DNA of 64,000 nt from DASSUW01 sp963806395 (GCA_963806395.1 CAWDYI010000019.1:434001-498000), one strand, 5' to 3'; shown: positions 17,885-26,010, counted from the stretch's first letter. The notes: generated by a model not told the origin, from the sequence alone. Made by a program: numbers and translations.

Positions 17885-18655
17885 ATGACAGAGGTCGCGG
17901 CGACGGTCTTCACGGATCCATATTGCCCATGGTCATGGGCGGCCGAGCCGCAACTCCGCCGCCTGCAGGTCGAATTCGGCGACCGGCTGCGGTTCACCTT
18001 CGTGATCGTGGGCCTGCGTCGCCAGATCGAGGCCCGCGACGCCGCCGCGCTGGCGCTCGAGACCGTCGACGCCGCGGCCGAGAGCGGCATGCCCGCCGAC
18101 CCGCGCGTGTTCATGCGCAACGCGCCTTCGTCGACCCATCCGGCCGGGCTGGCGATCTCGGCGGTCGCCGAGCAGGCGGATCCGGCGCGCTTCATCCGGC
18201 GGCTGCGCGAGGCGATCCTGCTCGAGGGGCGGCGGATGGACAACGCGCAGGCGCTGCTGGACGCCGCGCGCGAGACCGGCGGCCTGGACCTCGGTCGGCT
18301 CGAGGTGGACTTCGGATCGGCGGCGATCCTGGAGCGCTTCGCCGCCGACCTCGAGCGCGGGCGCGGAGCGACGACGCCGGCGATCGCGTTCGGCGACGGC
18401 GAGCGGGTCGAGGGGTTCGGGCCGTACGAGCGGGTGCGCGACGCGGCGATCGCGGCCGGCGCAGTGCCGACCGCGGACGGTTTCCCGGGCATCGAGGCTG
18501 CGCTGCGCCGCTTCGGGGCGATGACGACGGCCGAGGTGGCCGCCGCCTGTGACCTGCTGGGCCCGCGCGCCCCCGCCGAGCTGTGGAAGCTCGCGCTCGA
18601 GTGGCGCGTCAAGCCGCGGCGCGTGCCGGGCGGAGAGTTGTGGGAGGCCGCTTGA
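17885..18655 (+). CDS. DsbA-family (thioredoxin-fold) protein with a single-cysteine CPWS motif
   Basis: The N-terminal FTDPYCPWSWAAEPQLRRL is the DsbA/FrnE-type active-site region, but the CxxC is CPWS with only C14 kept. This makes a classical disulfide exchange less likely and a glutathione-S-transferase kappa-like or isomerase role possible. A helical insertion and the cis-Pro region (ATTPAIAFGDGERVEGFGPY) complete the fold. No signal peptide is seen, so it should be cytoplasmic. Only 24 bp separate its start from the divergent kinase start. Confidence 0.75.
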   Translation: MTEVAATVFTDPYCPWSWAAEPQLRRLQVEFGDRLRFTFVIVGLRRQIEARDAAALALETVDAAAESGMPADPRVFMRNAPSSTHPAGLAISAVAEQADPARFIRRLREAILLEGRRMDNAQALLDAARETGGLDLGRLEVDFGSAAILERFAADLERGRGATTPAIAFGDGERVEGFGPYERVRDAAIAAGAVPTADGFPGIEAALRRFGAMTTAEVAAACDLLGPRAPAELWKLALEWRVKPRRVPGGELWEAA

Positions 18656-18661
18656 GATCCG

Positions 18662-19513
18662 TCACGGATTGATCGAGCGCCCTGACCACGTCCGCCAATC
18701 CGACCCTCCCTCATCCTTGCCGTCGTCGCCCTCGCCGGCATCGCCCGCCTTGTCCTCGGCCTCGCCGGTGTCCTGGGTCTCGCTCTCGGCTTCGGGGCTG
18801 TCTGCTGCCTCGCTCTCGCTCGACTCGTCCTCATGCGCCGCGACCGGCGGGTCGAACGGCGCGGGCTCGAGCGGTTCCCCAGTCGCCTCGGTCTCGCGGT
18901 CGGTCTCGCCCGCGCCGCTCGGCGCGACCGGCGGCGTCCAGGCCGTCGACGATGCGCCCGGCTCGCGGTCGGCCTCGGGCTCGGCGTCGGCCGGCTTGAC
19001 CGGCTCGATCTGCTCGCCCGCGTGCGGGTTGGCCGCCTGCTCGATCGTGTCGTCGATCTGGCGTTCGCTGTCCGAGACGCCGGGCGCCGTCGGCTGCGCG
19101 GCCGTCTCGAGGTCGAGCTCAGCCTGCTCCTGACCTTCGGCCTCGCCCTCGCCGGCCTCGGCCAGCGGGCGCTCGGCTTCGGTGGCCGGCAGGTCGGCCG
19201 GGCCTGCGTAGTCGCTCACCACGCCGCCGATGTTGGCGGCCTCGGCGGCCGCGGCAGCCTCCTCCGCCGCTTCGTCGATCGCGGCCGGCTGCTGGGGGTC
19301 GGGCGCCGGCACCGGCGTGGCCGTGTTGGCCACCGGGCCGGGGGCGTCGTAGTTCGACGGCCCGGGCTGCGGGGGCGCCGGCGGCGGCTCGTACGTCTGG
19401 CCGCGGCCGGGCAGCAGCCCGGCGACCTTGTCGCGCTTGAGTGCGACAGCGACGACGGCGACGGCAGCGCCAAGCAGGAGCAGCTTGCCGCGCCGGCGGG
19501 AGGATCGGGCCAT
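18662..19513 (-). CDS. Acidic low-complexity protein with one N-terminal membrane helix
   Basis: Residues 1-10 are basic (MARSSRRRGK) and 11-25 form a hydrophobic helix. Most of the remaining ~255 residues are Glu/Ala/Pro/Asp-rich and probably disordered. No catalytic motif is visible. It follows csrA at the end of the minus-strand flagellar block and may be co-transcribed. An AAGGAGCTC-type Shine-Dalgarno sequence precedes the ATG at 19513. The function is unknown; a surface-exposed or scaffold role is only a guess. Confidence 0.6.
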   Translation of the reverse strand: MARSSRRRGKLLLLGAAVAVVAVALKRDKVAGLLPGRGQTYEPPPAPPQPGPSNYDAPGPVANTATPVPAPDPQQPAAIDEAAEEAAAAAEAANIGGVVSDYAGPADLPATEAERPLAEAGEGEAEGQEQAELDLETAAQPTAPGVSDSERQIDDTIEQAANPHAGEQIEPVKPADAEPEADREPGASSTAWTPPVAPSGAGETDRETEATGEPLEPAPFDPPVAAHEDESSESEAADSPEAESETQDTGEAEDKAGDAGEGDDGKDEGGSDWRTWSGRSINP

Positions 19514-19637
19514 GATGAGCTCCTTGGTGGTCTCGAGTCGAAGTTCTCACTCAAGACCGTACCCGTCCGCACCAGGTATTCGAACCCTGGGCGCAGCCCG
19601 CGACGCCGTGGCGCCGCGGGAAGCGGAAATGCTGGGC

Positions 19638-19862
19638 TCAGCCCTCGTGCTCGGACACTGCGGGGAGCTCGGCCGGAGCCGCCTCGACGGCGGCCTTGTT
19701 CTCCTCGCGCACCGCGTTCCAGATCTCCTCGCGGTAGACCGGGACCGACCGCGGCGCCTGGATGCCGACGCGAACCGAGTTGCCGACGATGTCCATGATG
19801 TGGACGACGATGTCGTCCCCGAGCATGATCTTTTCGCCGGATCGGCGAGTGACGATGAGCAT
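19638..19862 (-). CDS. csrA: Carbon storage regulator CsrA
   Basis: RNA-binding dimer that recognises GGA in hairpin loops, typically over ribosome-binding sites. The conserved N-terminus MLIVTRRSGEKIMLGDDI and the VRVGIQAP-R-VPVYREEI core are complete. The 74-residue length has a short acidic C-terminal extension. AAGGAGGAA precedes the ATG. It lies directly downstream of fliW, the pairing known from Bacillus, in which FliW sequesters CsrA to control flagellin translation. Confidence 0.96.
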   Translation of the reverse strand: MLIVTRRSGEKIMLGDDIVVHIMDIVGNSVRVGIQAPRSVPVYREEIWNAVREENKAAVEAAPAELPAVSEHEG

Positions 19863-19905
19863 TGAAGATTCCTCCTTGGAAAGCTTCGTGACGACTGGTA
19901 ATGGT

Positions 19906-19927
19906 GCGGCGCCCCGGAGGGCGCCGC
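19906..19927 (-). other. GC-rich stem-loop between fliW and csrA
   Basis: Perfect 9 bp stem (GCGGCGCCC / GGGCGCCGC) with a 4 nt loop in the fliW-csrA gap. It has no T-run on either side, so it looks more like an mRNA-processing or stability element than an intrinsic terminator. Confidence 0.5.
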
Positions 19928-19937
19928 AAACTGCGAG

Positions 19938-20402
19938 CTAGGCGGCCACTACTGCTGCGTTGGCCGGGATCGTCGCGTTGAGCGAGTCCGGCGTGAACAG
20001 CGGGGCGCGCACGGGGGCGTGCGTCGCCTCGTTGATGACCTGGTGGCCCTGGCCCTCTGAGACGAGGATCGGCGCGCGGAGGTTGACACTGAAGTCCGAG
20101 AGCTCGGACCCGGCGCGAACCGTGACCCACACGGCGACGTCGTCGGCGTCGAAGCGCTCGCTGTCCTCGTCGGACAGCTCGACCTGGTAGTCGTTGAAGA
20201 ACGCCCACGGGTCGGTCACCGGCAGGGCGAGTGTCGGGTCATCCAGCGAGTGGAGCCACTGGAAGGGGCTCGTCAGGCTCGTGGAGACGACCGCCCAGCG
20301 GCGGCTGTCAAGACCGATGAGGCCTGCGGGGAACTCGATGATCGCGCCGGTCTCGATCTCGAGGGTGCCGAAGCGTGAGCTTTCGATGGTGACGGTGGTC
20401 AT
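19938..20402 (-). CDS. fliW: Flagellar assembly factor FliW
   Basis: The 154-residue product shows FliW hallmarks: an N-terminal TIESSRFGTLEIE strand, the FPAGLIGL loop, PFQWLHSLDDPTLALPVTDP and a later VNLRAPILV segment. FliW binds flagellin and CsrA alternately, so that flagellin secretion releases FliW to inhibit CsrA and restores flagellin translation. It follows flgL by about 57 nt and precedes csrA, in keeping with the FliW-CsrA switch. Confidence 0.95.
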   Translation of the reverse strand: MTTVTIESSRFGTLEIETGAIIEFPAGLIGLDSRRWAVVSTSLTSPFQWLHSLDDPTLALPVTDPWAFFNDYQVELSDEDSERFDADDVAVWVTVRAGSELSDFSVNLRAPILVSEGQGHQVINEATHAPVRAPLFTPDSLNATIPANAAVVAA

Positions 20403-20459
20403 GGTGAAGATTGCTCCTTGGTTCCGGGGGACTGGTAGGCGGCGCGGTGCGCGCCAGGA

Positions 20460-21383
20460 TCAGCGCAGGAAGTCCATGAGAGAGGCTTGGACGATGCTCG
20501 CCCCCGCGCGGAGCGCGGCCTGGTAGGCAGCTTGCTGAGAGTTGAGTTCGATGATGGTCTTGGCGATGTCGGCGTCCTCGGTGTCCGAGAGCTGCTTGAT
20601 CGTCGTCTCTTCCACCTCGTCAAGGCGCGTCAGCGCAGACTCGAGCCGGTTGGCGCGTGCGCCGTTGCCGGCCCAGGTGTCGAGCAGGTTGTCGAGATTC
20701 GTGTCCAGGCGCGAGAGGTCGGTGCCGCGCAGCGACGCGCCGTCGCCGGCACGCAGGTGGTCGATGCTGTCGCGCAGGACATCGAGCAGCTTGTTGTCGT
20801 TGGCGCCCTGGCCCTCGCCGAGCACCGTGTGGCCGACGATGTTGATCGTCATCGTCACGCCGGGACCGATCTCGCGCACGATGCCCGACACGCCGGAGCC
20901 CGGGAGGCCGCCGTCGTCGCCGTGATAGGTGTCGTCGGCACCGGGCTCGTACGGGCGGACGCCCGTCTCTGCGCCGGAGAAGATGTAGCTGCCGCGATAC
21001 GCCGCGCTGGCGTTCTGCTTGATCGCCTGGAGCAGCTCCTCGAGCTCGGCGGCGATCGCGTTGCGCGAGGTCTGGTCGGCCGAGTCGCTGCCGCCCTGCA
21101 GGAGCAGGTCGCGGGCCTTCCTGGTCGATTCCGAGATCGACGACAGGGCCTGGTCGGTCGAGTCGGTCCAGCCCATCCCGTCCTGCACGTTGCGCTGCTG
21201 CTGACGCGTGCCGTTCACGGACTGGCGGAGCGCCATCGCCCGGGCAGCGTTGAACGGATCGTCCGACGGGCGGCTGATCTCCTTGTTGGAGGACGCCTTC
21301 GTCTGCGAGCGCGACAGCTTCTCGGAGATGTTGTTGAGGTCCGCGAGCACGTTGCGCTGGACCATCGAGTTGGTGATTCGCAT
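20460..21383 (-). CDS. flgL: Flagellar hook-filament junction protein FlgL (HAP3)
   Basis: A 307-residue flagellin-like protein starting MRITNSMVQRNVLADLNNI. It has the N- and C-terminal coiled-coil D0/D1 regions of junction proteins, including RPSDDPFNAARAMALR and the C-terminal QQAAYQAALRAGASIVQASLMDFLR. It joins the hook to the filament distal to FlgK. ATG at 21383 is 2 nt after the flgK stop, so the two genes are coupled. Length is normal. Confidence 0.94.
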   Translation of the reverse strand: MRITNSMVQRNVLADLNNISEKLSRSQTKASSNKEISRPSDDPFNAARAMALRQSVNGTRQQQRNVQDGMGWTDSTDQALSSISESTRKARDLLLQGGSDSADQTSRNAIAAELEELLQAIKQNASAAYRGSYIFSGAETGVRPYEPGADDTYHGDDGGLPGSGVSGIVREIGPGVTMTINIVGHTVLGEGQGANDNKLLDVLRDSIDHLRAGDGASLRGTDLSRLDTNLDNLLDTWAGNGARANRLESALTRLDEVEETTIKQLSDTEDADIAKTIIELNSQQAAYQAALRAGASIVQASLMDFLR

Positions 21384-21385
21384 GC

Positions 21386-22762
21386 TCACAGTCCGACGCG
21401 TCCAGTCCGGTTGATGAGGACGTCCAGCATCTCGTCGAGCGTGCTCATCGCACGTGACGAGGCCTGGTAGGAGCGCTGGAAGCGCACGAGGTTGGCCATC
21501 TCTTCGTCGAGCGAGACGCCGGACACGCTCTGGCGCCGGTTCTCGACCGCGTCGGTGAGGACCTGCGAGTTGCCCTCCTGGCGATTCGCCTCGCGGACCT
21601 GTGAGCCGATCTGGGCGACGAACGCCCGGTAGGCCTGATCCACGTTGGGATGGTCGCGCAGCTGCGAGACGGCGAGGGCGAGGTCGGTCGAGCCGGGGGC
21701 GCCTGAGCCGGGGTCGACCAGCCGGTAGTCGGCCTCGAGCGCAGCGGCGACGCGCAGGGTGGCGGCCGCGGGGCCGGGGCCGGTCTCGAAGAACGTCGCG
21801 CCATAGGCGGCGTTGACGGCCGTCGGCAGCGCGCCGGCGATGGCGTCGAGTGAGGTGAGGTAGCCGTCGAGCGTGCCGCCGGGCTTGGAGGCGTCGAGCA
21901 GGCCGCCGAGGCGGCCGCCGGGTGCCCAGGCGTCGCCGGCGGGCGGGCCGGCCCACGTGGCCGTGGTCCCGGAGACGACCGAGTAGGTCGTGCCGGCGGC
22001 GAGCTTGTCCACGAAGCTGACGTTGATCGTGCCGTCGTTCTGGGCGTCGACCGAGACCTGCCCGAACTCGGACAGCTGATCGAGCAGCTGATCGCGGCGG
22101 TCCAGCAGGTCGTTCGGCATGTCACCGGAGGTGACAAAGCGCTTGATCACGTCGTTGAGCTCGGCGATCTCATCCGCGATCTGGGCGACTTCGCCGCCGG
22201 GATCGCCGGGGCCGGCAGGGCGGGCGAGGTCGGCGTACTCCGCGTACGACTGTGACTTCGCGAGCTCGATCTGCGAGCGGACGGTGCTGAACGCGTCGGC
22301 AAGGCCTGCGGCCTGCTCGACGAGCGCCTTCTTGGCGGGGGACTGGTCACCGGAGGCGGTCGAGAGGGCCGACCAGGCGTCCCAGAACTTCGAGAGCTGC
22401 TCGTTGAGGCCGTTCTCGCCCGGCTCGGCAAGGCTGAGCTCGGCACGGTCGAGGGCGCCGGCGCGGGCCGCCCACTCGCCGAGGTTGGTGTTCTGGGCCC
22501 GGTACTGGAGGTCGACGAACTGGTCGCGGATGCGACGGAAGCTCTGCACGTCGACGCCCGAGCCCAGGTGGGCACCGGAGCCGCCGGCGATGCCGCCCGA
22601 GGGGATCTCGAGCGCGGCGGACGCGACGAGCGCGGCCTCCTGGCGGGAGTAGCCCTTGGTCGACGCGTTGGCGATGTTGTGTCCGGCGGTGTCGAGCAGC
22701 CGCTGCTGGGCGAGGAGCCCGCGGAGCGACGTCTGGAGGCCGTAGAAGGAGGAGATCGGCAT
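21386..22762 (-). CDS. flgK: Flagellar hook-associated protein FlgK (HAP1)
   Basis: The 458-residue protein has the conserved N-terminus SSFYGLQTSLRGLLAQQRLLDTAGHNIANAS-TKGYSRQ, and the C-terminal block ending SLDEEMANLVRFQRSYQASSRAMSTLDEMLDVLI. Both are diagnostic of FlgK. The central region is that of a compact FlgK. It lies between flgN and flgL with 2-3 nt gaps in the minus-strand rod/hook-junction operon. Confidence 0.95.
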   Translation of the reverse strand: MPISSFYGLQTSLRGLLAQQRLLDTAGHNIANASTKGYSRQEAALVASAALEIPSGGIAGGSGAHLGSGVDVQSFRRIRDQFVDLQYRAQNTNLGEWAARAGALDRAELSLAEPGENGLNEQLSKFWDAWSALSTASGDQSPAKKALVEQAAGLADAFSTVRSQIELAKSQSYAEYADLARPAGPGDPGGEVAQIADEIAELNDVIKRFVTSGDMPNDLLDRRDQLLDQLSEFGQVSVDAQNDGTINVSFVDKLAAGTTYSVVSGTTATWAGPPAGDAWAPGGRLGGLLDASKPGGTLDGYLTSLDAIAGALPTAVNAAYGATFFETGPGPAAATLRVAAALEADYRLVDPGSGAPGSTDLALAVSQLRDHPNVDQAYRAFVAQIGSQVREANRQEGNSQVLTDAVENRRQSVSGVSLDEEMANLVRFQRSYQASSRAMSTLDEMLDVLINRTGRVGL

Positions 22763-22765
22763 GAG

Positions 22766-23272
22766 TTAGGCCTGTAGGTCCAGGACGCGGTGGAGCGGCG
22801 GGGCGCCTCCGCCCGGCGCGGCGCCGGCGGGGTTGCCGTAGCCGGCCTCGGGCTCCTGCCCGACGAGCCGGGTCAGGTGGGCGAGGAAGGCGAGTTCCTG
22901 CCGCATGAGCGCACGGTTGATGCCGTGCTCGCGAGCGATCTCGGCGAGCATGCCGCGCAGCTCTGCGCTGCGGTCGCGGGCGGTTGCGGCGGCACCCGGG
23001 CTGACGAGTGCGCAGAGGCCCTCGAGCGTGACCTGGGTGGCCGGGACGCCGATCGCGATCCCGGCGCGCTGCAGCAGTCCGGCGCGATCCTGCTCGAGGC
23101 CGCCGCGGCGACCCATCTCGGTCTGCACGTCCGCGAGCCGGGCGAGCACGGTGTCCACGTCACGAGCGCGGATCGCCTTGCCCTGCGCGAGCACGAGGGC
23201 GAGCAGCCTCTGCGCCGAGGCGATCTGGGTGTCCAGGTGGACGAGCAGCTCGGCTTCGAGGACAGTGGTCAC
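22766..23272 (-). CDS. flgN: FlgN-like export chaperone
   Basis: A 168-residue, largely helical protein with a hydrophobic heptad-like N-terminal half (LLVHLDTQIASAQRLLALVLAQGKAI) and a Gly/Pro-rich tail. These are features of FlgN, the cytoplasmic chaperone for FlgK and FlgL. Sequence conservation in this family is low, so the call rests on size, helicity and position immediately before flgK. Its ATG overlaps the stop of the upstream FlgJ-like gene. Confidence 0.75.
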   Translation of the reverse strand: MTTVLEAELLVHLDTQIASAQRLLALVLAQGKAIRARDVDTVLARLADVQTEMGRRGGLEQDRAGLLQRAGIAIGVPATQVTLEGLCALVSPGAAATARDRSAELRGMLAEIAREHGINRALMRQELAFLAHLTRLVGQEPEAGYGNPAGAAPGGGAPPLHRVLDLQA

Positions 23273-23544
23273 GAGGCGTCCCTCCGCAGGGTCGGGTAGA
23301 GCTGGGCGGCCAGGCCGATTCCGCCGTTGGCCACGAGGCTTCCGGTCAGCGCGTCCTGGATGGGCGCCGCGTACGGGCCCTCGGTCAGAGTGCCCTTCGG
23401 CAGCATGTCGCCGACGAGCTGGCCGAGCAGGATCTGCTCGAAGCCGAGAGCGGTGCGGTACGCCTGCTTGTCGGCGTCCGAGCCGGCGCGCACCGCTGCG
23501 GGCAGCGCGCTCGAGGGCACCTGGGGGAGGCCGTCGATGCTCAT
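23269..23544 (-). CDS. flgJ: FlgJ N-terminal-type rod-binding protein (no hydrolase domain)
   Basis: Only 91 residues, matching the rod-binding/rod-capping half of FlgJ: FEQILLGQLVGDMLPKG, then a YAAPIQDALTGSLVANGGIGLAAQLY block. The muramidase half of proteobacterial FlgJ is absent. The lytic transglycosylase gene near 37.1 kb and the CHAP gene at 60.8 kb are plausible replacements. The start overlaps the flgG stop and the stop overlaps flgN, so it is firmly inside the operon. Confidence 0.8.
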   Translation of the reverse strand: MSIDGLPQVPSSALPAAVRAGSDADKQAYRTALGFEQILLGQLVGDMLPKGTLTEGPYAAPIQDALTGSLVANGGIGLAAQLYPTLRRDAS

Positions 23545-24278
23545 CGCTTGACGCCGTTCGCGATGCCCATCATCTCGTCGGCCGTGGTGATGGCCTTCGA
23601 GGCGAGCTGGAAGGCGCGCTGGGACTCGATGATCTCGACCATCGCCTGGGCGATGTCGGTGTTGGACGACTCGAGCGCACCCTGGCTGAGCGACGTCGCC
23701 CGCGGGGCGGCGATCGCGGCGCCTGAGGCGGCGGAGGTGATGAAGCCGTTATCGCCGGCGGAGATCAGGCCGGCCTGCGAGCGGACGGTCATGATGTCGA
23801 GGCGGCCGATGCGGCGGCCGGCGGCGGTTACCGTGCCGTCGGAGCCGATCACGATGTCGTCCTCGGCGACGCCGCCGGGAATCTTGAAGGCCGGCTGGAC
23901 GAGCGCGCCGGTGCTGGTGGTCAGGTTGCCGGCACCGTCGACGTGCAGGTTGCCGTCACGCGTGAGCGCCTCGCGGCCGTCGGCGAGCCGGACGCGCAGG
24001 AAGCCTTCGCCCTGGAGAGCGACGTCGAGCGGGCGGTCCGTGCGCTGCAGGACGCCCTGCGAGAAGGCGCGACCGGCGTCGACCGCCGCCGCACCGGCGC
24101 CCGTACGGACGCCCGGGGCCGACGAACGGCCGGTCTGCTGGTACACGAGGTCGCGGAAGCCGACGCGCTGGTGCTTGTACCCGGTCGTGTTCGAGTTCGC
24201 CAGGTCGTTGGCGGTGGCGTCGAGGCGTTGTTGCTGGGCCGCCATGCCGGCGGCCGCTGAGTTCATTGCTTCCAGCAT
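23541..24278 (-). CDS. flgG: Flagellar distal rod protein FlgG
   Basis: The 245-residue product has the rod/hook N-terminal motif MAAQQQRLDATANDLANSNTTGYK, a central LDVALQGEGFLRV block, and the C-terminal SNTDIAQAMVEIIESQRAFQLASKAITTADEMMGIAN. These are typical of FlgG. It heads the minus-strand operon flgG-flgJ-flgN-flgK-flgL. AAGGAGG precedes the ATG at 24278, with a sigma-28-like promoter overlapping this region. A second FlgF/FlgG-type paralogue is encoded just upstream. Confidence 0.93.
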   Translation of the reverse strand: MLEAMNSAAAGMAAQQQRLDATANDLANSNTTGYKHQRVGFRDLVYQQTGRSSAPGVRTGAGAAAVDAGRAFSQGVLQRTDRPLDVALQGEGFLRVRLADGREALTRDGNLHVDGAGNLTTSTGALVQPAFKIPGGVAEDDIVIGSDGTVTAAGRRIGRLDIMTVRSQAGLISAGDNGFITSAASGAAIAAPRATSLSQGALESSNTDIAQAMVEIIESQRAFQLASKAITTADEMMGIANGVKR

Positions 24279-24288
24279 GCGTCCTCCT

Positions 24289-24316
24289 TCTTCGGTCCGG
24301 CGACGGGAAACTTGAG
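24289..24316 (-). promoter_or_regulatory. Sigma-28-type promoter upstream of flgG
   Basis: CTCAAG-N14-ACCGAAGA on the minus strand. The -10 is a weaker match and overlaps the flgG ribosome-binding site, so this site is less certain than the others. Confidence 0.45.
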
Positions 24317-24336
24317 GCGGAAGGGCTGAAAAGGAG

Positions 24337-25023
24337 CTACTGGACGACGGAGCCGACCTGGGTGACAGCCTTGCCCAGGGTCTCGTCGATGGTCTGGATG
24401 ACCTTCTGGCCGGCCTCGAACGCGCGCATCGACGCGATCATGTCGACCATCGAGCGTGCGGGGTCGGCGCCGGAGGTCTCCAGCGCGCCTGCGCGGACGC
24501 TGCCGGCGGCGGCGCCTGCCGGCGCGCCGCTGACCAGCGAGTTGCCCTCCTTGCGAGGGTTCGTCAGATTCACGATGCCGATGCGGCGCGGGTCGACGAC
24601 GCCGTCCGCGCCGGTGATCGGCCGGCCGCTCGCGTCGAGCACCGCGTCGCCCTGGGCCGTCACGAGCCGGCCCTGCGGGTCGAGCGCGAACTGGCCGTTG
24701 CGGGTGTAGCGGACGCCCTGCGCGGTCTGGACGGCGAAGAAGCCCTCGCCCGAGATCGCGAAGTCGAGCGCCTCGCCGGTCTCACGTGCGGCGGCGGGAG
24801 CGAAGTTCGTCTCGATCTTGTCCACCCGTACGGCGGTGCTCTGCGTGCCGACGGTGGCGCCGGTGGCCGAGTTCGCGAGCAGGAGGGCGCCGAACGTGTG
24901 CTGCGAGGTGCGGTCCGCCTTGTAGCCGGGCGTCGACGCGTTCGCGAGGTCGTTGGCGATCTGGTCCTGCCGGATCTGCTCGGCGAGCATTCCGGAGGCA
25001 GCGATGTAGAGACCACGGTCCAT
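24337..25023 (-). CDS. flgF: FlgF/FlgG-family flagellar rod protein
   Basis: The 228-residue protein has the rod-protein N-terminus LYIAASGMLAEQIRQDQIANDLANASTPGYK, an internal LDFAISGEGFFAVQT block and a C-terminal ARSMVDMIASMRAFEAGQKVIQTID. It is a paralogue of the FlgG encoded next downstream and most likely supplies the FlgF (proximal-rod) position. Its ATG at 25023 is 9 nt from a perfect sigma-28-type -10 box, and I see no Shine-Dalgarno sequence, so a leaderless message is likely. Confidence 0.9.
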   Translation of the reverse strand: MDRGLYIAASGMLAEQIRQDQIANDLANASTPGYKADRTSQHTFGALLLANSATGATVGTQSTAVRVDKIETNFAPAAARETGEALDFAISGEGFFAVQTAQGVRYTRNGQFALDPQGRLVTAQGDAVLDASGRPITGADGVVDPRRIGIVNLTNPRKEGNSLVSGAPAGAAAGSVRAGALETSGADPARSMVDMIASMRAFEAGQKVIQTIDETLGKAVTQVGSVVQ

Positions 25024-25032
25024 TCGGACGGT

Positions 25033-25060
25033 TGATCGGCAGCGACCGCGTGAAGTTGAG
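25033..25060 (-). promoter_or_regulatory. Sigma-28-type promoter of flgF
   Basis: CTCAAC-N14-GCCGATCA on the minus strand, -10 identical to the flagellin promoters; the gap to the flgF ATG is 9 nt. Confidence 0.85.
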
Positions 25061-25078
25061 CTACGGTGGCCCGCAGCC

Positions 25079-25651
25079 GTGGAACAGATCGTCGCCATCA
25101 AGACGCTGCTGTTGCAGGCGCAGTTCCCGGAGCTGACCCTGCGACCCGGAGCCTCGATCGTGGCGCGGGTGCTGTCCCGCGGCGAGGGTCACGGCGTGCT
25201 CGTGATCGCCGGGGTGCCGCTGAGCGCGCAGCTGCCGAAGGACGTCGGCCGCACCGGCGAGACGCTGCGGCTGAACGTCACCGACGTCACGCCCGAGCGC
25301 GTGACGCTCCAGCTCGACCAGGTGCTGCTGCCCGGCGGCCAGCCGCCGCCGGCGCCGGCCGACCGCCCGCGCGTGACCGTCCAGGACCGTCCCCACAAGG
25401 TGATCGTGGACGGCGAGGAGCGATCGACGGTCGCGCTCAGCTTCCAATCCGAGGCGCTCGGGCGGCTCGACCTCCGGCTCGAGGTGGGTGGCACGCGTGT
25501 GCGCGCGGGCGTCGCGGCACCGCCGGGGCGCTCGTTCGACTTGGCCGACGCGGCCGGCGCGCGCTTGCAGGCGGGCCTGCACGCGAGTACGGGGCTCGAG
25601 GCCGACGTCCTCGTCACCCGGCGTCACGACCCGCTGGACCTCTATGCCTGA
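25079..25651 (+). CDS. FliK/YlqG-like flagellar protein paired with an FlhB-like fragment
   Basis: A 190-residue soluble protein with a small beta-barrel-like segment (ASIVARVLSRGEGHGVLVIAGVPLSAQLPKDV...LRLNVTDVTPERVTLQL) and a C-terminal domain (VALSFQSEALGRLDLRLEVGGTRVRAGV) that resembles the Flg_hook substrate-specificity domain of FliK. Its stop overlaps the start of a gene for a free FlhB C-terminal-like domain. This recalls the Bacillus YlqG-YlqH pair, of unknown function. A GTG at 25079 is the start. It is divergent from flgF. The assignment to the FliK-like family is by pattern only. Confidence 0.5.
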   Translation: MEQIVAIKTLLLQAQFPELTLRPGASIVARVLSRGEGHGVLVIAGVPLSAQLPKDVGRTGETLRLNVTDVTPERVTLQLDQVLLPGGQPPPAPADRPRVTVQDRPHKVIVDGEERSTVALSFQSEALGRLDLRLEVGGTRVRAGVAAPPGRSFDLADAAGARLQAGLHASTGLEADVLVTRRHDPLDLYA

Positions 25652-25931
25652 GCCCGCCTCCTCGTCGTCGGCTCGCGTGACCGCCGCGCTGCGCTACACG
25701 GGCAGCGGCGCGCCGACGGTCGTCGCGGCCGGCCGAGGCCTGGTGGCGGCCACGATCCTGGAGAAGGCGCGCGACGCGGGCGTCCCCGTGCACCGCGATC
25801 CGGAGCTCGCCGACGCGCTGGCCGGCCTCGCGCTCGGACAGGAGGTCCCGGAGGAGCTGTGGGCGGCCGTCGCGGAGGCGCTGGCGTGGGCCTATTCGGT
25901 CAGTGACTCGGCAATTACCCCGAACGGGTGA
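25644..25931 (+). CDS. FlhB-like cytoplasmic domain protein without membrane part (FlhBX/YlqH-like)
   Basis: The 95-residue product aligns by eye with the FlhB C-terminal domain. AALRYTGSGAPTVVAAGRG parallels VALRYDNANLAPVVVAKGT of the true FlhB at 48.3 kb, and VPEELWAAVAEALAWAYSV parallels IPEELFEGVAQLLAYVYKV. It begins right where the cleaved C-terminal piece of FlhB would begin, but has no NPTH site and no membrane helices. Stop/start overlap with the FliK-like gene links the two. It may modulate export substrate switching; this is inference. Confidence 0.75.
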   Translation: MPEPASSSSARVTAALRYTGSGAPTVVAAGRGLVAATILEKARDAGVPVHRDPELADALAGLALGQEVPEELWAAVAEALAWAYSVSDSAITPNG

Positions 25932-25959
25932 TTAAGGACATCAGGTCTGGACCCGATAC
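25931..25959 (+). promoter_or_regulatory. Sigma-28-like promoter of fliA, -10 in a hairpin loop
   Basis: ATTAAG-N15-CCCGATAC. The CGATACA part of the -10 is the loop of a perfect 7 bp inverted repeat CTGGACC/GGTCCAG (25947-25967). This suggests fliA autoregulation, possibly with a repressor or structural control. Confidence 0.55.
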
Positions 25960-26010
25960 AGGTCCAGTCCGCCAGATCCTTTTCCGCACTGTTCAAGGAG
26001 TCCGTCCCCG

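Noticed and set aside
19906..19927. fliW-csrA stem-loop as an intrinsic terminator
   Set aside because: There is no T-run after the stem on either strand, and fliW and csrA are expected to be co-expressed.
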